From an uncultured Pelagibacteraceae bacterium (lineage in GTDB: Bacteria > Pseudomonadota > Alphaproteobacteria > Pelagibacterales > Pelagibacteraceae), in contig CABYFB010000003.1 in the NCBI GenBank assembly GCA_902518165.1, positions 116,144 through 180,143 on the forward strand: 64,000 nucleotides of DNA, given 5' to 3'. The position numbers were made by a program, and so were the translations under genes. The number at the start of each line of letters is the position of its first letter. Within the stretch, counting starts at the first letter, position 1. A model generated the notes under the pieces. It did no database searches, was not told the origin of the DNA, and was given only the letters and a program-made list of their open reading frames with translations. Below are positions 46,227-55,118 of this stretch, in pieces.

Positions 46227-46986
46227 AAATTCCAATATTTACGAAGGTAAAGTAATTCATAAAAGATTTAAGCCAAAATATCACTTTTTTAAATACAACG
46301 TTTTCTCACTCTTTTTAGATCTTGATGAAATTAATTTGATACAAAACAAAATTAAAATTTTTTCTAACAATAGTTTTAATATTTTAAGTTTTTATGACAA
46401 AGATCACGGACCTAGAGATGGTAGTGATTTAAAAGCCTGGGTAATAGAAAATTTAAAATCAAACAACATTCAATTTGAAAACATAAAGGTAAAATTGCTT
46501 TGTTATCCTAGAATATTTGGTTACGTATTTAATCCATTAAGTATTTTTTTCGTTTATGATAATCATTCAAAAATTATAGCTATATTGTATGAAGTTAAAA
46601 ATACATTTGGTGAGCAACATACTTATATATTTAAAGTCAACGACGAAAAAATAATTACAAATAGCTGTGAGAAGAAGTTTTTCGTTTCACCATTTATTGA
46701 AATGAAAAGTAAATACAATTTTAGAATCCTCAAACCTGAAAAAATGTTATCCGTAATAATTGATCAAAGTGATAAGGAGGGAAAATTGTTATATGCTTCA
46801 CAAGATGGGGTTGCAAAAGAAATTAACAATAAAAATATGCTTATATCTTATATTTCTCACCCTTTAATGACCTTTAAAGTTATTGCCGCAATTCATTTTG
46901 AAGCATTAAAATTATGGTTAAAGGGAGTTAAGTTAGTTAAAAAAAACATAAAAATAAAAAATAATATTACGTTTGAAAAAAAATGA
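46219..46986 (+). CDS. DUF1365 family protein
   Basis: 255 residues. Recognised by the start IYEGKVIHKRFKPKYHFFKY, the motif DHGPRDGSDLKAWV and PRIFGYVFNPLSIFFVYD, all typical of DUF1365. The family has no established activity but co-occurs with Cfa-like methyltransferases and COG2907 flavoproteins, as here. 8-base overlap with the flavoprotein gene and 4-base overlap with cfa show tight coupling. Probably part of a lipid modification path. Confidence 0.93.
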   Translation: MIKNSNIYEGKVIHKRFKPKYHFFKYNVFSLFLDLDEINLIQNKIKIFSNNSFNILSFYDKDHGPRDGSDLKAWVIENLKSNNIQFENIKVKLLCYPRIFGYVFNPLSIFFVYDNHSKIIAILYEVKNTFGEQHTYIFKVNDEKIITNSCEKKFFVSPFIEMKSKYNFRILKPEKMLSVIIDQSDKEGKLLYASQDGVAKEINNKNMLISYISHPLMTFKVIAAIHFEALKLWLKGVKLVKKNIKIKNNITFEKK

Positions 46987-48164
46987 ATTTTAATCTTTTG
47001 TCAGATAAAATCGTATTTAATTCTCTAAAACTAATAAAGCATGGATTTCTTGAAATTCAAAATCATGACAGCAAAATATATAAGTTTGGTAATGAGAGTG
47101 AACAATTAAGAGCAAAGATTAAAATTAACAAACCTGGTTTAACACTTCAAATAATAAAATCGGGAAGTGTAGGACTTGCAGAAGCGTACATGCGAAATGA
47201 ATTTGAAACAGATAATCTAACTAATCTAATAGAAATAACAGCTAAAAATATAAAAATTGTCTATAAATTTTCAGGTATTTTTGATTTATCAATGATTAAT
47301 AAATTAAAGAGTATTTTCATAAAAAATAATAAGAGTAGAAGTAAGAAAAATATTTCAAAACATTATGATTTAGGAAATGATTTCTTTTCATTATGGTTGG
47401 ATCCTTCACTTACTTATTCAAGTGCAATTTTTGAAAAACAAAAAGACGATTTATTTTCTGCTCAACTAAATAAATATAAAAAGCTTACAGAATTAATAAA
47501 GCCAAACGTAGGAAATAAAATTTTAGAAATTGGCTGTGGCTGGGGTGGCTTTGCTGAATATGTGGGTAAAAATTATGATGTAAAATTAGATTGTATAACA
47601 ATTTCTAAAGAGCAATTTGAATTTTCAAAAAAAAGAATATTTGAAAATGGATTGAATGAAAAAGTGAATATATTTTTGAAAGATTATAGAGATGTAAAAG
47701 ACAAATATGACTCTATCGCATCTATAGAAATGATAGAAGCGGTTGGGCAAAATTATTTAGTTAATTATTTTAAAAGTATTAAAAAAAATCTATCTGAGAA
47801 TGGAAGGGCCGCGATACAAGCGATAACAATCGATGATAGTTTATTTGACAGATATAAAACCAAAGAAGACTTTATACAAAAATACATATTTCCTGGAGGT
47901 TTTTTGCCATCAAAAAGAAAATTATATGATTTATCTAGTAGCAACGGTTTAGAAATTAAAAAATATGAGTCATATGGCTCTCACTATTCTAATACTTTAA
48001 AAATATGGAGAGATGAATTCCTAAAAAAATGGGAAGAGATTTCAAAACATGGATTTGATAATAAATTTAAACGTATGTGGCATTTTTATTTGTCATATTG
48101 TGAAGCTGGGTTTAAATCAAAGAATATAGATTTAATTCAATTTTCCATGCAAAATAAAATTTAA
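46983..48164 (+). CDS. cfa: Cyclopropane-fatty-acyl-phospholipid synthase-like methyltransferase
   Basis: 393 residues. SAM-dependent methylation of unsaturated acyl chains in membrane lipids. The Cfa signatures KNISKHYDLGNDFFSLWLDP and LTYSSAIF (about 118-145), the SAM motif LEIGCGWGGFAEY and later IQKYIFPGGFLPS are present. A product other than a cyclopropane (a methylated chain) is possible, given the desaturase-like neighbour. Followed at one base by the DUF3833 gene. Confidence 0.95.
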   Translation: MNFNLLSDKIVFNSLKLIKHGFLEIQNHDSKIYKFGNESEQLRAKIKINKPGLTLQIIKSGSVGLAEAYMRNEFETDNLTNLIEITAKNIKIVYKFSGIFDLSMINKLKSIFIKNNKSRSKKNISKHYDLGNDFFSLWLDPSLTYSSAIFEKQKDDLFSAQLNKYKKLTELIKPNVGNKILEIGCGWGGFAEYVGKNYDVKLDCITISKEQFEFSKKRIFENGLNEKVNIFLKDYRDVKDKYDSIASIEMIEAVGQNYLVNYFKSIKKNLSENGRAAIQAITIDDSLFDRYKTKEDFIQKYIFPGGFLPSKRKLYDLSSSNGLEIKKYESYGSHYSNTLKIWRDEFLKKWEEISKHGFDNKFKRMWHFYLSYCEAGFKSKNIDLIQFSMQNKI

Positions 48165-48165
48165 T

Positions 48166-48714
48166 ATGATTAACAAAAAATTTTTTAAAGTATTTTTATT
48201 GATAATTTTCACAGGATTAATTACAAGCTGTATAAATAATCAATCTATGAAACCAGAAGATTTTAAAGATCAAAAACCAAGACTAATAATTGAAGAATAT
48301 TTAAGCGGAAACGTCAAAGCTTGGGGTATACTACAAAACAGATCAGGTAAAGTTACGAGACAATTTTCAGCAGACCTAGACGGTAAGTGGGATGGCAAAC
48401 AACTTATATTAGACGAAAAATTTATTTGGAATGATGGTGAAATACAAAATAGGCAATGGGTAATAGATAAAATTGATGAACATAATTACGAGGGAACTGC
48501 AGGCGATGTAGTTGGTAAGGCTAGGGGGTATTCATATGGCCCAGCATTTAAATTTGAGTATGTTTTGTTAGTTCCTGTGAAAGGAAAAAATATCAAAATT
48601 ACTTTTGATGATTGGATATTTATGCAAGACGAAAGAGTAGCTATCAACAGAGCTAAGATGACAAAATTTGGAATTAAAGTTGCAGAGTTGACTGTGATGT
48701 TTGTTAAAGATTAA
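48166..48714 (+). CDS. DUF3833 family lipoprotein
   Basis: 182 residues. Lipoprotein signal MINKKFFKVFLLIIFTGLIT with lipidated Cys22 (ITSC). The body (RLIIEEYLSGNVKAWGILQN, then FIWNDGEIQNRQW and the tryptophan-bearing DGKWDGKQ) matches DUF3833, seen regularly beside cfa/DUF1365 clusters. A lipocalin-like beta barrel is plausible, which could bind a modified fatty acid. Convergent with the SDR gene. Confidence 0.88.
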   Translation: MINKKFFKVFLLIIFTGLITSCINNQSMKPEDFKDQKPRLIIEEYLSGNVKAWGILQNRSGKVTRQFSADLDGKWDGKQLILDEKFIWNDGEIQNRQWVIDKIDEHNYEGTAGDVVGKARGYSYGPAFKFEYVLLVPVKGKNIKITFDDWIFMQDERVAINRAKMTKFGIKVAELTVMFVKD

Positions 48715-48716
48715 TT

Positions 48717-49475
48717 TTATTTTTTTTGTAATTTAGTTAATTTCCGTATTAAATAAAAATATAATCGATCAGGTATTATTTTTAAAAATTTAAGGATCAA
48801 AGTTAATTCTTTTGGGTAGTGTATTTCAAAATTAGAACCATTAATAAGCCCATCATAAATTTTGTCTGCCGAGAATTCTGGAGTTTTTAGAAAAGGCATC
48901 TTAAAATCATTCTTATCAGTCATTGGTGTTTTGATAAAACCTGGAGAAACTAAACAAACCCTCACGCCATATCTCCCAAAATCAAAATGTAAACTTTCAG
49001 CAAGATTACTTAAAGCAGCTTTGGATGGTCCATAGCCACTTGAGTTAGGTAAGCCTTTGTATCCTGCAATCGAAGATACAATGGTAATAATACCTTTTCC
49101 TCTTTCTCGAAAATGAGTTTCAACTGCTTTTATACAATTTAATGTTCCAAAAAAATTTACTTTAAATACATTTTCAATTTGCTCTAAATCAATTTCTTTT
49201 TCTTTTTTTGGATCCCAAGTTCCCGTAGAAAAAAAACAAATTTCGATGTCACCAAGTTCCTTTTTTATATTTTCAAAAACAGACTTACACTTTTCCTTAT
49301 CATTTACATCAAGTGGAAAAGATTTAATATTTTGATGCTTATCTTCGATTTCTTTTAATAAATTTTCTCTTCTTGCAGAAATAGCAACTGTCCATCCATT
49401 ATTAGCAAATTTTAACGCAAGTGCTTTGCCAATTCCTGTACTTCCACCGGTGATCCAAATTACTTTTTTATTCAT
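48717..49475 (-). CDS. Short-chain dehydrogenase/reductase
   Basis: 252 residues, classical SDR. The TGxxxGIG cofactor motif is GGSTGIGKALA near residue 11, NAG-like FSTGTWDP follows, and the catalytic Ser and Y-x3-K are in IVSSIAGYKGLPNSSGYGPSKAAL. It sits beside the Cfa cluster in opposite orientation and diverges from tspO across 24 bases. Substrate unknown; lipid or carbonyl repair would fit the neighbourhood. Confidence 0.93.
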   Translation of the reverse strand: MNKKVIWITGGSTGIGKALALKFANNGWTVAISARRENLLKEIEDKHQNIKSFPLDVNDKEKCKSVFENIKKELGDIEICFFSTGTWDPKKEKEIDLEQIENVFKVNFFGTLNCIKAVETHFRERGKGIITIVSSIAGYKGLPNSSGYGPSKAALSNLAESLHFDFGRYGVRVCLVSPGFIKTPMTDKNDFKMPFLKTPEFSADKIYDGLINGSNFEIHYPKELTLILKFLKIIPDRLYFYLIRKLTKLQKK

Positions 49476-49499
49476 ATTTAACTGCTGTATAGTACTTAA

Positions 49500-49967
49500 A
49501 TGCTAAAAAATAAAATTTTATCTTTTATTCTCTTTGCAATTACTACGTTTTCAGCTTCATTTATTGGAGGTTTGGTTACTATAAATTTTAAAGAACCTTG
49601 GTATTCAAATTTATCTAAACCTCAATACAATCCACCAGATTGGATATTTGGGCCAGTATGGACATTACTTTATTTATTTATGACAATAGCCATATGGAAT
49701 GCGTGGCATAAAAACACAAAAAATTTAAATATTGTATTTTTATATTTCATTCATCTTTTTTTTAATACAACTTGGAGTGTTGTTTTCTTTGGTTTCCATA
49801 ATATTTCTTTAGCAATTTTAAATCTTGTTGTGTTAATTATATTTATTGTTTTATTGGTATTTAAATATAAGAATATAAGTCAATTAAGCATGTACTTGAT
49901 GATTCCATATTTGTTATGGTGTTGTTTTGCATTGCTTTTAAATATAAACATTTTTTTGATAAACTAA
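49500..49967 (+). CDS. tspO: TspO/MBR family protein
   Basis: 155 residues, five helices. Hallmark sequence WYSNLSKPQYNPPDWIFGPVW (about 33-53) with the tryptophan/proline pattern that binds porphyrin, followed by LYLFMTIAIWNAW. TspO in phototrophs binds tetrapyrroles and takes part in photooxidative stress regulation. Located next to the Cfa cluster, consistent with a light-stress role. The FAD oxidoreductase starts one base after its stop. Confidence 0.95.
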   Translation: MLKNKILSFILFAITTFSASFIGGLVTINFKEPWYSNLSKPQYNPPDWIFGPVWTLLYLFMTIAIWNAWHKNTKNLNIVFLYFIHLFFNTTWSVVFFGFHNISLAILNLVVLIIFIVLLVFKYKNISQLSMYLMIPYLLWCCFALLLNINIFLIN

Positions 49968-49968
49968 T

Positions 49969-51072
49969 ATGGATGATGTTGTAATAGTAGGTGGTGGTAT
50001 AATTGGAGCTGCAACTGCATACTTTATGTCCAAAGAAGGCAGAAAAGTAAAAGTCATTGAAAGGGATCCAACTTATAAAACTGCATCATTCCCATTATCA
50101 CTTGGTGGATTTAGACGACAGTTTTTTCAAAAAGAAAATATTCTTTTAGGAAAATTTGCAAGGGAGTTTATATTTCAAATACCAGAATTATTGAAAACTG
50201 AAAAAAATCCAAATCCAACAGCTAGCATGGTGCCCAACGGATATCTTCTAATGTTTGGACCAGATCATGCAGAAGAGCAGTACAGAGCTTTAGAAAATCA
50301 TAAAGAATGTGAAGCGGGTACAAAAAATATTAAAGGTTCTGAATTGAAAAACTATTTTCCTTACATTAATGAGGAAGGAATTGAAACTGCAACATTTACT
50401 GATAACAAGAGTGAGGGATGGATTGATCCATTCTTATTTCATAGCGCTTTAAAGCATAAAGCAATTGATCTTGGGGCAGAATTTATTAAGGGAGAGGTTA
50501 AGAGCCTATCTGAAATTAATGCAAAGACAATTATTTCCGCAGCTGGGTGCTGGACTAAGGAACTACTTGAAGATATTCCTGTAGTACCTCAAAAACATAC
50601 AGTCTTTAGAGTTAAATGTCCTAAACATATTCCAGAGATGCCATTATCTGGAGATCTAACAACAGGAGTATATTGGCGACCAGAAGGAAAAGAATATTTA
50701 GCAGGCTCTCCAATTTCAGTTTTTGATGCAGAAGATCTCGAACCTGCATGGAATGATTTTGAAGAATTAGTTTGGCCTGCTCTTGCAAAAAGAATACCAG
50801 CATTTGAAGAACTCAAATTAACAGGTGGATGGGCTGGATATTATGATTGTAACAAATTAGATAATAATGCTGTAGTTGGAAAACATCCAAAATTTGAAAA
50901 TGTTTACATGGCCTCAGGATTTACTGGCAGAGGTTTAATGCAAGCACCAGGAATTGGTAGAGCTCTAACTGAATTAATAACTACAGGCAGTTATCAAACT
51001 ATAGATATTAGTGTTTTCGCAGTCGAAAGAGTGTTAAATAGTTCTGCAAGACCCGAGCCCTACGTCTTATAA
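49969..51072 (+). CDS. FAD-dependent oxidoreductase, DadA/glycine oxidase-like
   Basis: 367 residues. FAD motif VVIVGGGIIGAATAYFMSKEG at the N-terminus, then GGFRRQFFQKEN, and near the C-terminus the FAD loop YMASGFTGRGLMQAPGIGRA. The group oxidises D-amino acids, sarcosine or related N-substituted amino acids. The substrate is not identifiable, but a glycine-type product would fit a glycine-dependent organism. The minus-strand small ORF overlaps its last six bases. Confidence 0.9.
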   Translation: MDDVVIVGGGIIGAATAYFMSKEGRKVKVIERDPTYKTASFPLSLGGFRRQFFQKENILLGKFAREFIFQIPELLKTEKNPNPTASMVPNGYLLMFGPDHAEEQYRALENHKECEAGTKNIKGSELKNYFPYINEEGIETATFTDNKSEGWIDPFLFHSALKHKAIDLGAEFIKGEVKSLSEINAKTIISAAGCWTKELLEDIPVVPQKHTVFRVKCPKHIPEMPLSGDLTTGVYWRPEGKEYLAGSPISVFDAEDLEPAWNDFEELVWPALAKRIPAFEELKLTGGWAGYYDCNKLDNNAVVGKHPKFENVYMASGFTGRGLMQAPGIGRALTELITTGSYQTIDISVFAVERVLNSSARPEPYVL

Positions 51073-51237
51073 TTTTTTTACGTAAACTCCCATCATCCCA
51101 TTAAAAAAAGATACGGCAATTATAAGAATTTGACCTTTTAGTGAGTAAAAATCAAATGATGGATAAAAACTGATAGCTATACTCAAAAAAATATAGGTTA
51201 ATAAAAAGGGTCTATAAAACTTCTTTAAAAATTTCAT
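51067..51237 (-). CDS. Small membrane protein, 56 residues
   Basis: An ATG at 51235-51237 reads MKFLKKFYRPFLLTYIFLSI, followed by a second hydrophobic stretch (ILIIAVSFFNGMMG) and a basic end VYVKKL. Two helices with positive flanks suggest a small inner-membrane protein. It occupies the gap between the FAD oxidoreductase and the MDR gene and lies 12 bases after the MDR stop on the same strand, so it may be its cotranscribed partner. No homologue recognised. Confidence 0.55.
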   Translation of the reverse strand: MKFLKKFYRPFLLTYIFLSIAISFYPSFDFYSLKGQILIIAVSFFNGMMGVYVKKL

Positions 51238-51248
51238 AAAAATTCTAA

Positions 51249-52256
51249 TTAAATTTTTACAAGCATTTTTCCTATGTTTTTACCTTCTAATAAATCAATG
51301 AATGATTTTGGTGTATTTTCTATACCCTCGTAAACAGTTTCTTTAAATTTAATTTTATCTTCTAGTAGCCATTTAGCCATATCAGTTTCAAACTGTTCTC
51401 TATCATTTTCATGATCAAAAATTATAAAACCTTTAATAGTTAGTCTTTTTACAAGAACATGAGCCATATTTTTTAAACCAGAGCCAGGATTAGTTGCATT
51501 CATTTGGGATATCCTTCCACAAATTACAATTCTTCCAAAGTTCTTCATTTGAAAAATTGCTGACTCTAAGAAATCACCACCTACATTATCAAAATATAAA
51601 TCAAATCCTTCAGGACAAACTTCTTTAAGATGCAAAACAAGATTTTCAATTTTTTTATAGTTAAACGCATGATCAATTTTTAAATCATTTTTCAGCCATT
51701 TAACTTTTTCATCTGATCCTGTACTTGCAATTACTTTACAACCCATATTTTTTGCAATTTGACAAACAGTAGATCCAACACTACCTCCAGCTGAAGAAAC
51801 AAGGATTGTTTGACCTGGTTTTAATTCACCATGTTTAAAAAGTCCTATATAAGCTGTATGACCTGTCATTCCAAGTGGACCCAGATATGTTTGTATAGGA
51901 ATATTCATTGGCTCAATTTTTTTTAGATCATTAGAATTACAAACAAAGTAATCTCTCATTCCGAAATTACTAAAAACAATATCTCCTTCTTTAAAATTTT
52001 TGTCTTTAGACTCTTTAACTATACCTAAAGCATAACCTTCCATCTCTTCACCAATATTAAAAGGTGGTTTATAGTTTTTTCTTTCAGTCATCCTTGCCCT
52101 CATATAAGGATCAACTGAAATCCATAAATTTAAAACCAATATATTGTTCTTAGTATCTAAAGATATCTCTTTTGTTTTTATTTCAAAGTCAGTTTCTTTT
52201 GGTAAACCTGTAGGGATATAGTTTTTTAAAGCTACAAATTTGCTTGTTACAGGCAT
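51249..52256 (-). CDS. NADP-dependent zinc-independent MDR oxidoreductase (CurA-like)
   Basis: 335 residues. The leukotriene-B4-dehydrogenase/CurA group is indicated by WISVDPYMRARMTERKNY and the NADP motif SSAGGSVGSTVCQIAKNMG, followed by FDLYFDNVGGDF. These enzymes reduce conjugated double bonds of alkenals and enones using NADPH, which may detoxify lipid peroxidation products. Preceded on its strand by msrA (3 bases), fitting an oxidative-damage pair. Confidence 0.9.
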   Translation of the reverse strand: MPVTSKFVALKNYIPTGLPKETDFEIKTKEISLDTKNNILVLNLWISVDPYMRARMTERKNYKPPFNIGEEMEGYALGIVKESKDKNFKEGDIVFSNFGMRDYFVCNSNDLKKIEPMNIPIQTYLGPLGMTGHTAYIGLFKHGELKPGQTILVSSAGGSVGSTVCQIAKNMGCKVIASTGSDEKVKWLKNDLKIDHAFNYKKIENLVLHLKEVCPEGFDLYFDNVGGDFLESAIFQMKNFGRIVICGRISQMNATNPGSGLKNMAHVLVKRLTIKGFIIFDHENDREQFETDMAKWLLEDKIKFKETVYEGIENTPKSFIDLLEGKNIGKMLVKI

Positions 52257-52259
52257 TAA

Positions 52260-52832
52260 TTATGATCCCCAAATAATATCAAGTATTCTCTCTCTTTTGC
52301 ATGCTTTCTTATATTTTAAATAATTTTCTAAATATACTTGATAGTAATCTTGATGTTTATCCTCTGCTTTGTAAAAAATCTCAAATTCTTTAACATAGGT
52401 GACTACCTTCTTTTTAAATTTCTTTTCTAATCTTTTTATATCTTTATCAATTAAATCTTTCTGATAATCGTTTTCATAAAATGCTACAGATCTGTAGCTG
52501 TATCCTTTATCGCAAAACTGGCCATAAGCATCAAATGGATCAATATTAAGCCAGAAGTTTTTTAAGAGTTCTTTATAGGATATTTTCTCTTTGTCATAAA
52601 TTATTTCAACAACCTCAAAATGACCAGTATCTCCATAAGTGACTTCCCTATATGTTGGATTTGCAGTGATCCCTCCTGAGTAACCAGATATAACCTCTTC
52701 TACACCTTCCAACATTTCAAAAGATTCTTCCATGCACCAGAAGCAACCTCCCGCAAAATACGCTTTATCTTTTGAATGAGAGAATGATGTCGAGATAAAA
52801 AATAACAATAAAAAGTAGTAAAATAACCTCAT
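52260..52832 (-). CDS. msrA: Peptide methionine (S)-sulfoxide reductase, exported
   Basis: 190 residues. Repairs the S epimer of methionine sulfoxide. A signal peptide (about 1-20, SFSHS) predicts a periplasmic location, unlike the usual cytosolic MsrA. Catalytic Cys30 is in GGCFWCMEESFE, and EVTYGDTGHFEVVEI and QYCDKG-like GQFCDKGYSYR complete the active site. Three bases before the MDR oxidoreductase. A secreted MsrB is encoded at 59.5 kb. Confidence 0.95.
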   Translation of the reverse strand: MRLFYYFLLLFFISTSFSHSKDKAYFAGGCFWCMEESFEMLEGVEEVISGYSGGITANPTYREVTYGDTGHFEVVEIIYDKEKISYKELLKNFWLNIDPFDAYGQFCDKGYSYRSVAFYENDYQKDLIDKDIKRLEKKFKKKVVTYVKEFEIFYKAEDKHQDYYQVYLENYLKYKKACKRERILDIIWGS

Positions 52833-52871
52833 ATCTAAAATATATAATAATGAGGGTTTAAATCTATAGTA

Positions 52872-52906
52872 TTAAAGGTAGCTACTTATTTGAGTAGCAT
52901 ACCTTT
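52872..52906 (-). terminator. Probable terminator of the formate dehydrogenase gene
   Basis: AAAGGTA (52874-52880) plus GCTACT (52881-52886) pair with AGTAGC (52893-52898) and TACCTTT (52900-52906), with one unpaired A and a six-base loop. The stem is long, but there is no strong T run on the minus strand, so termination may be partial. It lies between fdh and msrA on the same strand. Confidence 0.6.
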
Positions 52907-52918
52907 AATAAATCTATT

Positions 52919-54118
52919 TTATTTTTTTTGATATTTAGCAGCTTCTTCTGATCCACTAGTTGCAGACCCTTTACTGTAAGAATGTGCCCCCATTCCTGCT
53001 AATTGACCATCTTTTACTATCAAATATTGATTTCTAATTTCTTTTCCTTCAAAGAAACATTCCAATATTTCTCTAACACCATCTGCATATCTTGCTTGAG
53101 CAGATAAAGATGTACCAGAAGTGTGTGGTGTCATTCCATGATTTGGCATTGTTCTCCATACATGGTCGTTTGGAGCAGGCTGTGGAAACCATACATCACC
53201 TGCGTAACCACTTAGTTGTCCGCTTTTTAGTGCTTTTGCTATTGCGTCTCGATTACAAATTTTACCTCTTGCAGTGTTAACTATGTATGCTCCTTTTTTC
53301 ATTTTGCTTATCATTTCATCATCAAACAAATTTTCAGTTTCAGGATGAAGTGGGCAATTAATTGTAACAACATCGCAAACTTTTACCATAGACTCTACTG
53401 ACTCATGAAAAGTTAAGTTTAGTTCTTTTTCAACACTGTCAGGTAATTTATGTCTGTCAAAATAGTGCAAATGAACATCAAATGGTTTCATTTTTCTAAG
53501 TGCATCTAACCCTATTCTTCCAGCAGCAACAGTTCCTATATGCATTCCTTCAACGTCATAACTTCTCTGAACAGCATCTGCAATATTCCATCCACCTTCA
53601 TTAACTATTCTATGTTGATTGTGATAATCTCTAACCATTGAAACAATCATCATGACTATGTGTTCAGCAACTGATCTAGAATTACAGAAAGTTACTTCAA
53701 CAACATCAATTTTATTATCCATTGCTGCTTGTAAGTCAACGTGATCAGAACCTATTCCTGCTGTAATTGCCATCTTAAGGTTTTTAGCTTTAGCAATTCT
53801 TTCTTTAGTTAAATAATAAGGGAAAAATGGTTGAGAGATAACAATGTCAGCATCAACAATATGTTTATCCGCTTCACATCCATCTCCATCTTTACTGTTA
53901 GTAACAACCAACTCGTGTCCATTACTCTCTAAAAACTTTCTCAAACCAAGTTCACCTGAAACACAACCAAGTAATTGGCCTGGTGTAAAATCTCTTCCTT
54001 TAGGTGATGGCAATGTCATTCCATCTGGATATTTCTCTAATTTTGGTAAATCCGACAGAGGATAAGATTTAGGCATTCCTCCTTTTGGATCATCATACAA
54101 TACACAAAGTACTTTCAT
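52919..54118 (-). CDS. fdh: NAD-dependent formate dehydrogenase
   Basis: 399 residues, the size of single-subunit bacterial NAD-FDH. Oxidises formate to CO2. Substrate-binding motif SQPFFPYYLT and AGIGSDHVDL are followed by CNSRSVAEH, the NAD motif GTVAAGRIGLDAL, NTARGKICNRDAI and the active-site HTSGTSLSAQARY. Fits C1 oxidation after glycine cleavage and tetrahydrofolate steps. A repeat of GACTAGCA lies upstream of its start and a possible terminator downstream. Confidence 0.97.
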   Translation of the reverse strand: MKVLCVLYDDPKGGMPKSYPLSDLPKLEKYPDGMTLPSPKGRDFTPGQLLGCVSGELGLRKFLESNGHELVVTNSKDGDGCEADKHIVDADIVISQPFFPYYLTKERIAKAKNLKMAITAGIGSDHVDLQAAMDNKIDVVEVTFCNSRSVAEHIVMMIVSMVRDYHNQHRIVNEGGWNIADAVQRSYDVEGMHIGTVAAGRIGLDALRKMKPFDVHLHYFDRHKLPDSVEKELNLTFHESVESMVKVCDVVTINCPLHPETENLFDDEMISKMKKGAYIVNTARGKICNRDAIAKALKSGQLSGYAGDVWFPQPAPNDHVWRTMPNHGMTPHTSGTSLSAQARYADGVREILECFFEGKEIRNQYLIVKDGQLAGMGAHSYSKGSATSGSEEAAKYQKK

Positions 54119-54172
54119 TTTTACTCCTATTACTAGCTTCTTAAAGCTGAATTATTAATTATTATTTGAAAA

Positions 54173-54200
54173 GACTAGCACAAGTTAAATAGGACTAGCA
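54173..54200. repeat. GACTAGCA direct repeats upstream of formate dehydrogenase
   Basis: GACTAGCA occurs at 54173-54180 and 54193-54200, exactly 20 bases apart, about two DNA turns. A further ACTAGC lies at 54132-54137, 42 bases from the first copy and just before the fdh Shine-Dalgarno. In the 94-base gap this looks like an operator. Spacing is seen directly; binding is inferred. Confidence 0.45.
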
Positions 54201-54212
54201 AACAAATTGTGT

Positions 54213-54677
54213 TTATTTTGGGTAATTCCTTTTAGCAATAAATTTGTTCAAGATTATGCCGAAAACTATCACAATAATTGATCCACTTATAACTGGGGAT
54301 ATTAAATATTCAAAAGAAACCGATCCCATGATCACAATTATAGGATTTCCTCCTGCAGGAGGATGGGTTACATTAAGAATGATCATTAATCCGACACCTA
54401 TTCCAACAGCGACAGGTATAATAATATATATCGGGAGTGGAGCGAAATTCACGAATATCACACCAACAAGCGAGGTTAAAAAATGACCAAAAAATATATT
54501 TTTAGGTTTTGCAAAAGGACTTTCTGGATAACCATAAAGCAAAACCATTGTAGAACCAAAGGAAGCAATCAAAAATAATCCATAAGGTGTTTTATAAGTA
54601 AGCAATGACAAAACCCCAATTGTCAAAGTAGAAAATATTGCAGCGATAACAGGTTTTTTAATATCTAAATTATTCAT
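54213..54677 (-). CDS. HPP family membrane protein
   Basis: 154 residues from the ATG at 54675-54677; the frame extends 8 codons upstream but the ATG follows the overlap with the NifU-like gene. Four helices with the family's THPPAGGNPIIVIMG motif (about 115-129). HPP proteins have been linked to nitrite uptake in chloroplasts and cyanobacteria, but the function here is unknown. It overlaps the NifU-like gene by 8 bases. Confidence 0.88.
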   Translation of the reverse strand: MNNLDIKKPVIAAIFSTLTIGVLSLLTYKTPYGLFLIASFGSTMVLLYGYPESPFAKPKNIFFGHFLTSLVGVIFVNFAPLPIYIIIPVAVGIGVGLMIILNVTHPPAGGNPIIVIMGSVSFEYLISPVISGSIIVIVFGIILNKFIAKRNYPK

Positions 54678-55071
54678 CAATGCTGAGTTTCTTAATTGCA
54701 ATTAATGGCATTAATACACAGTTTTTTCTAGATATATTTTTTTTATTAAACAATTTATTAAATTTATTTAGATTTTTTGGCAAAGGTTTAATTTCATTTT
54801 CAAAATAATCGATAAGATTTTTTAATAAATAATTAACTTTATTTTTACTTTTTTTGATAAGTTTATGAGATATTAAGCTTGCAGAAGCTTGACAGTATAC
54901 ACAGGATTTTGTTTGATATCCAATATCTTGTATTATATCTTTCTTAATATTAAATCTCATTTCAATTATATCGCCACAAGTTTTATTTTTATATTTCGAT
55001 CTATGAGTGTAATCTTTCAATATTTTATTATTAGTCGTGTCGGATGCAATTTTTATTATATCTAAATCCAT
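54670..55071 (-). CDS. NifU/IscU-like iron-sulfur scaffold protein
   Basis: 133 residues resembling the SufU/NifU-N fold. Cluster-ligand positions are visible: Cys32 in NKTCGDII, Cys57 and Cys60 in SCVYCQASASLIS, and Cys117 near the C-terminus (KNCVLMPLIA). The canonical I-S-Y-C-x-G-C-A-I motif is modified here, giving a diverged SufU-like form. It precedes the HPP gene with an 8-base overlap. Role in Fe-S assembly is likely but not certain. Confidence 0.85.
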   Translation of the reverse strand: MDLDIIKIASDTTNNKILKDYTHRSKYKNKTCGDIIEMRFNIKKDIIQDIGYQTKSCVYCQASASLISHKLIKKSKNKVNYLLKNLIDYFENEIKPLPKNLNKFNKLFNKKNISRKNCVLMPLIAIKKLSIDE

Positions 55072-55118
55072 ATTTATTTAATAATATCACTAAAAATTTA
55101 TAAAAAATAAATTAATTT

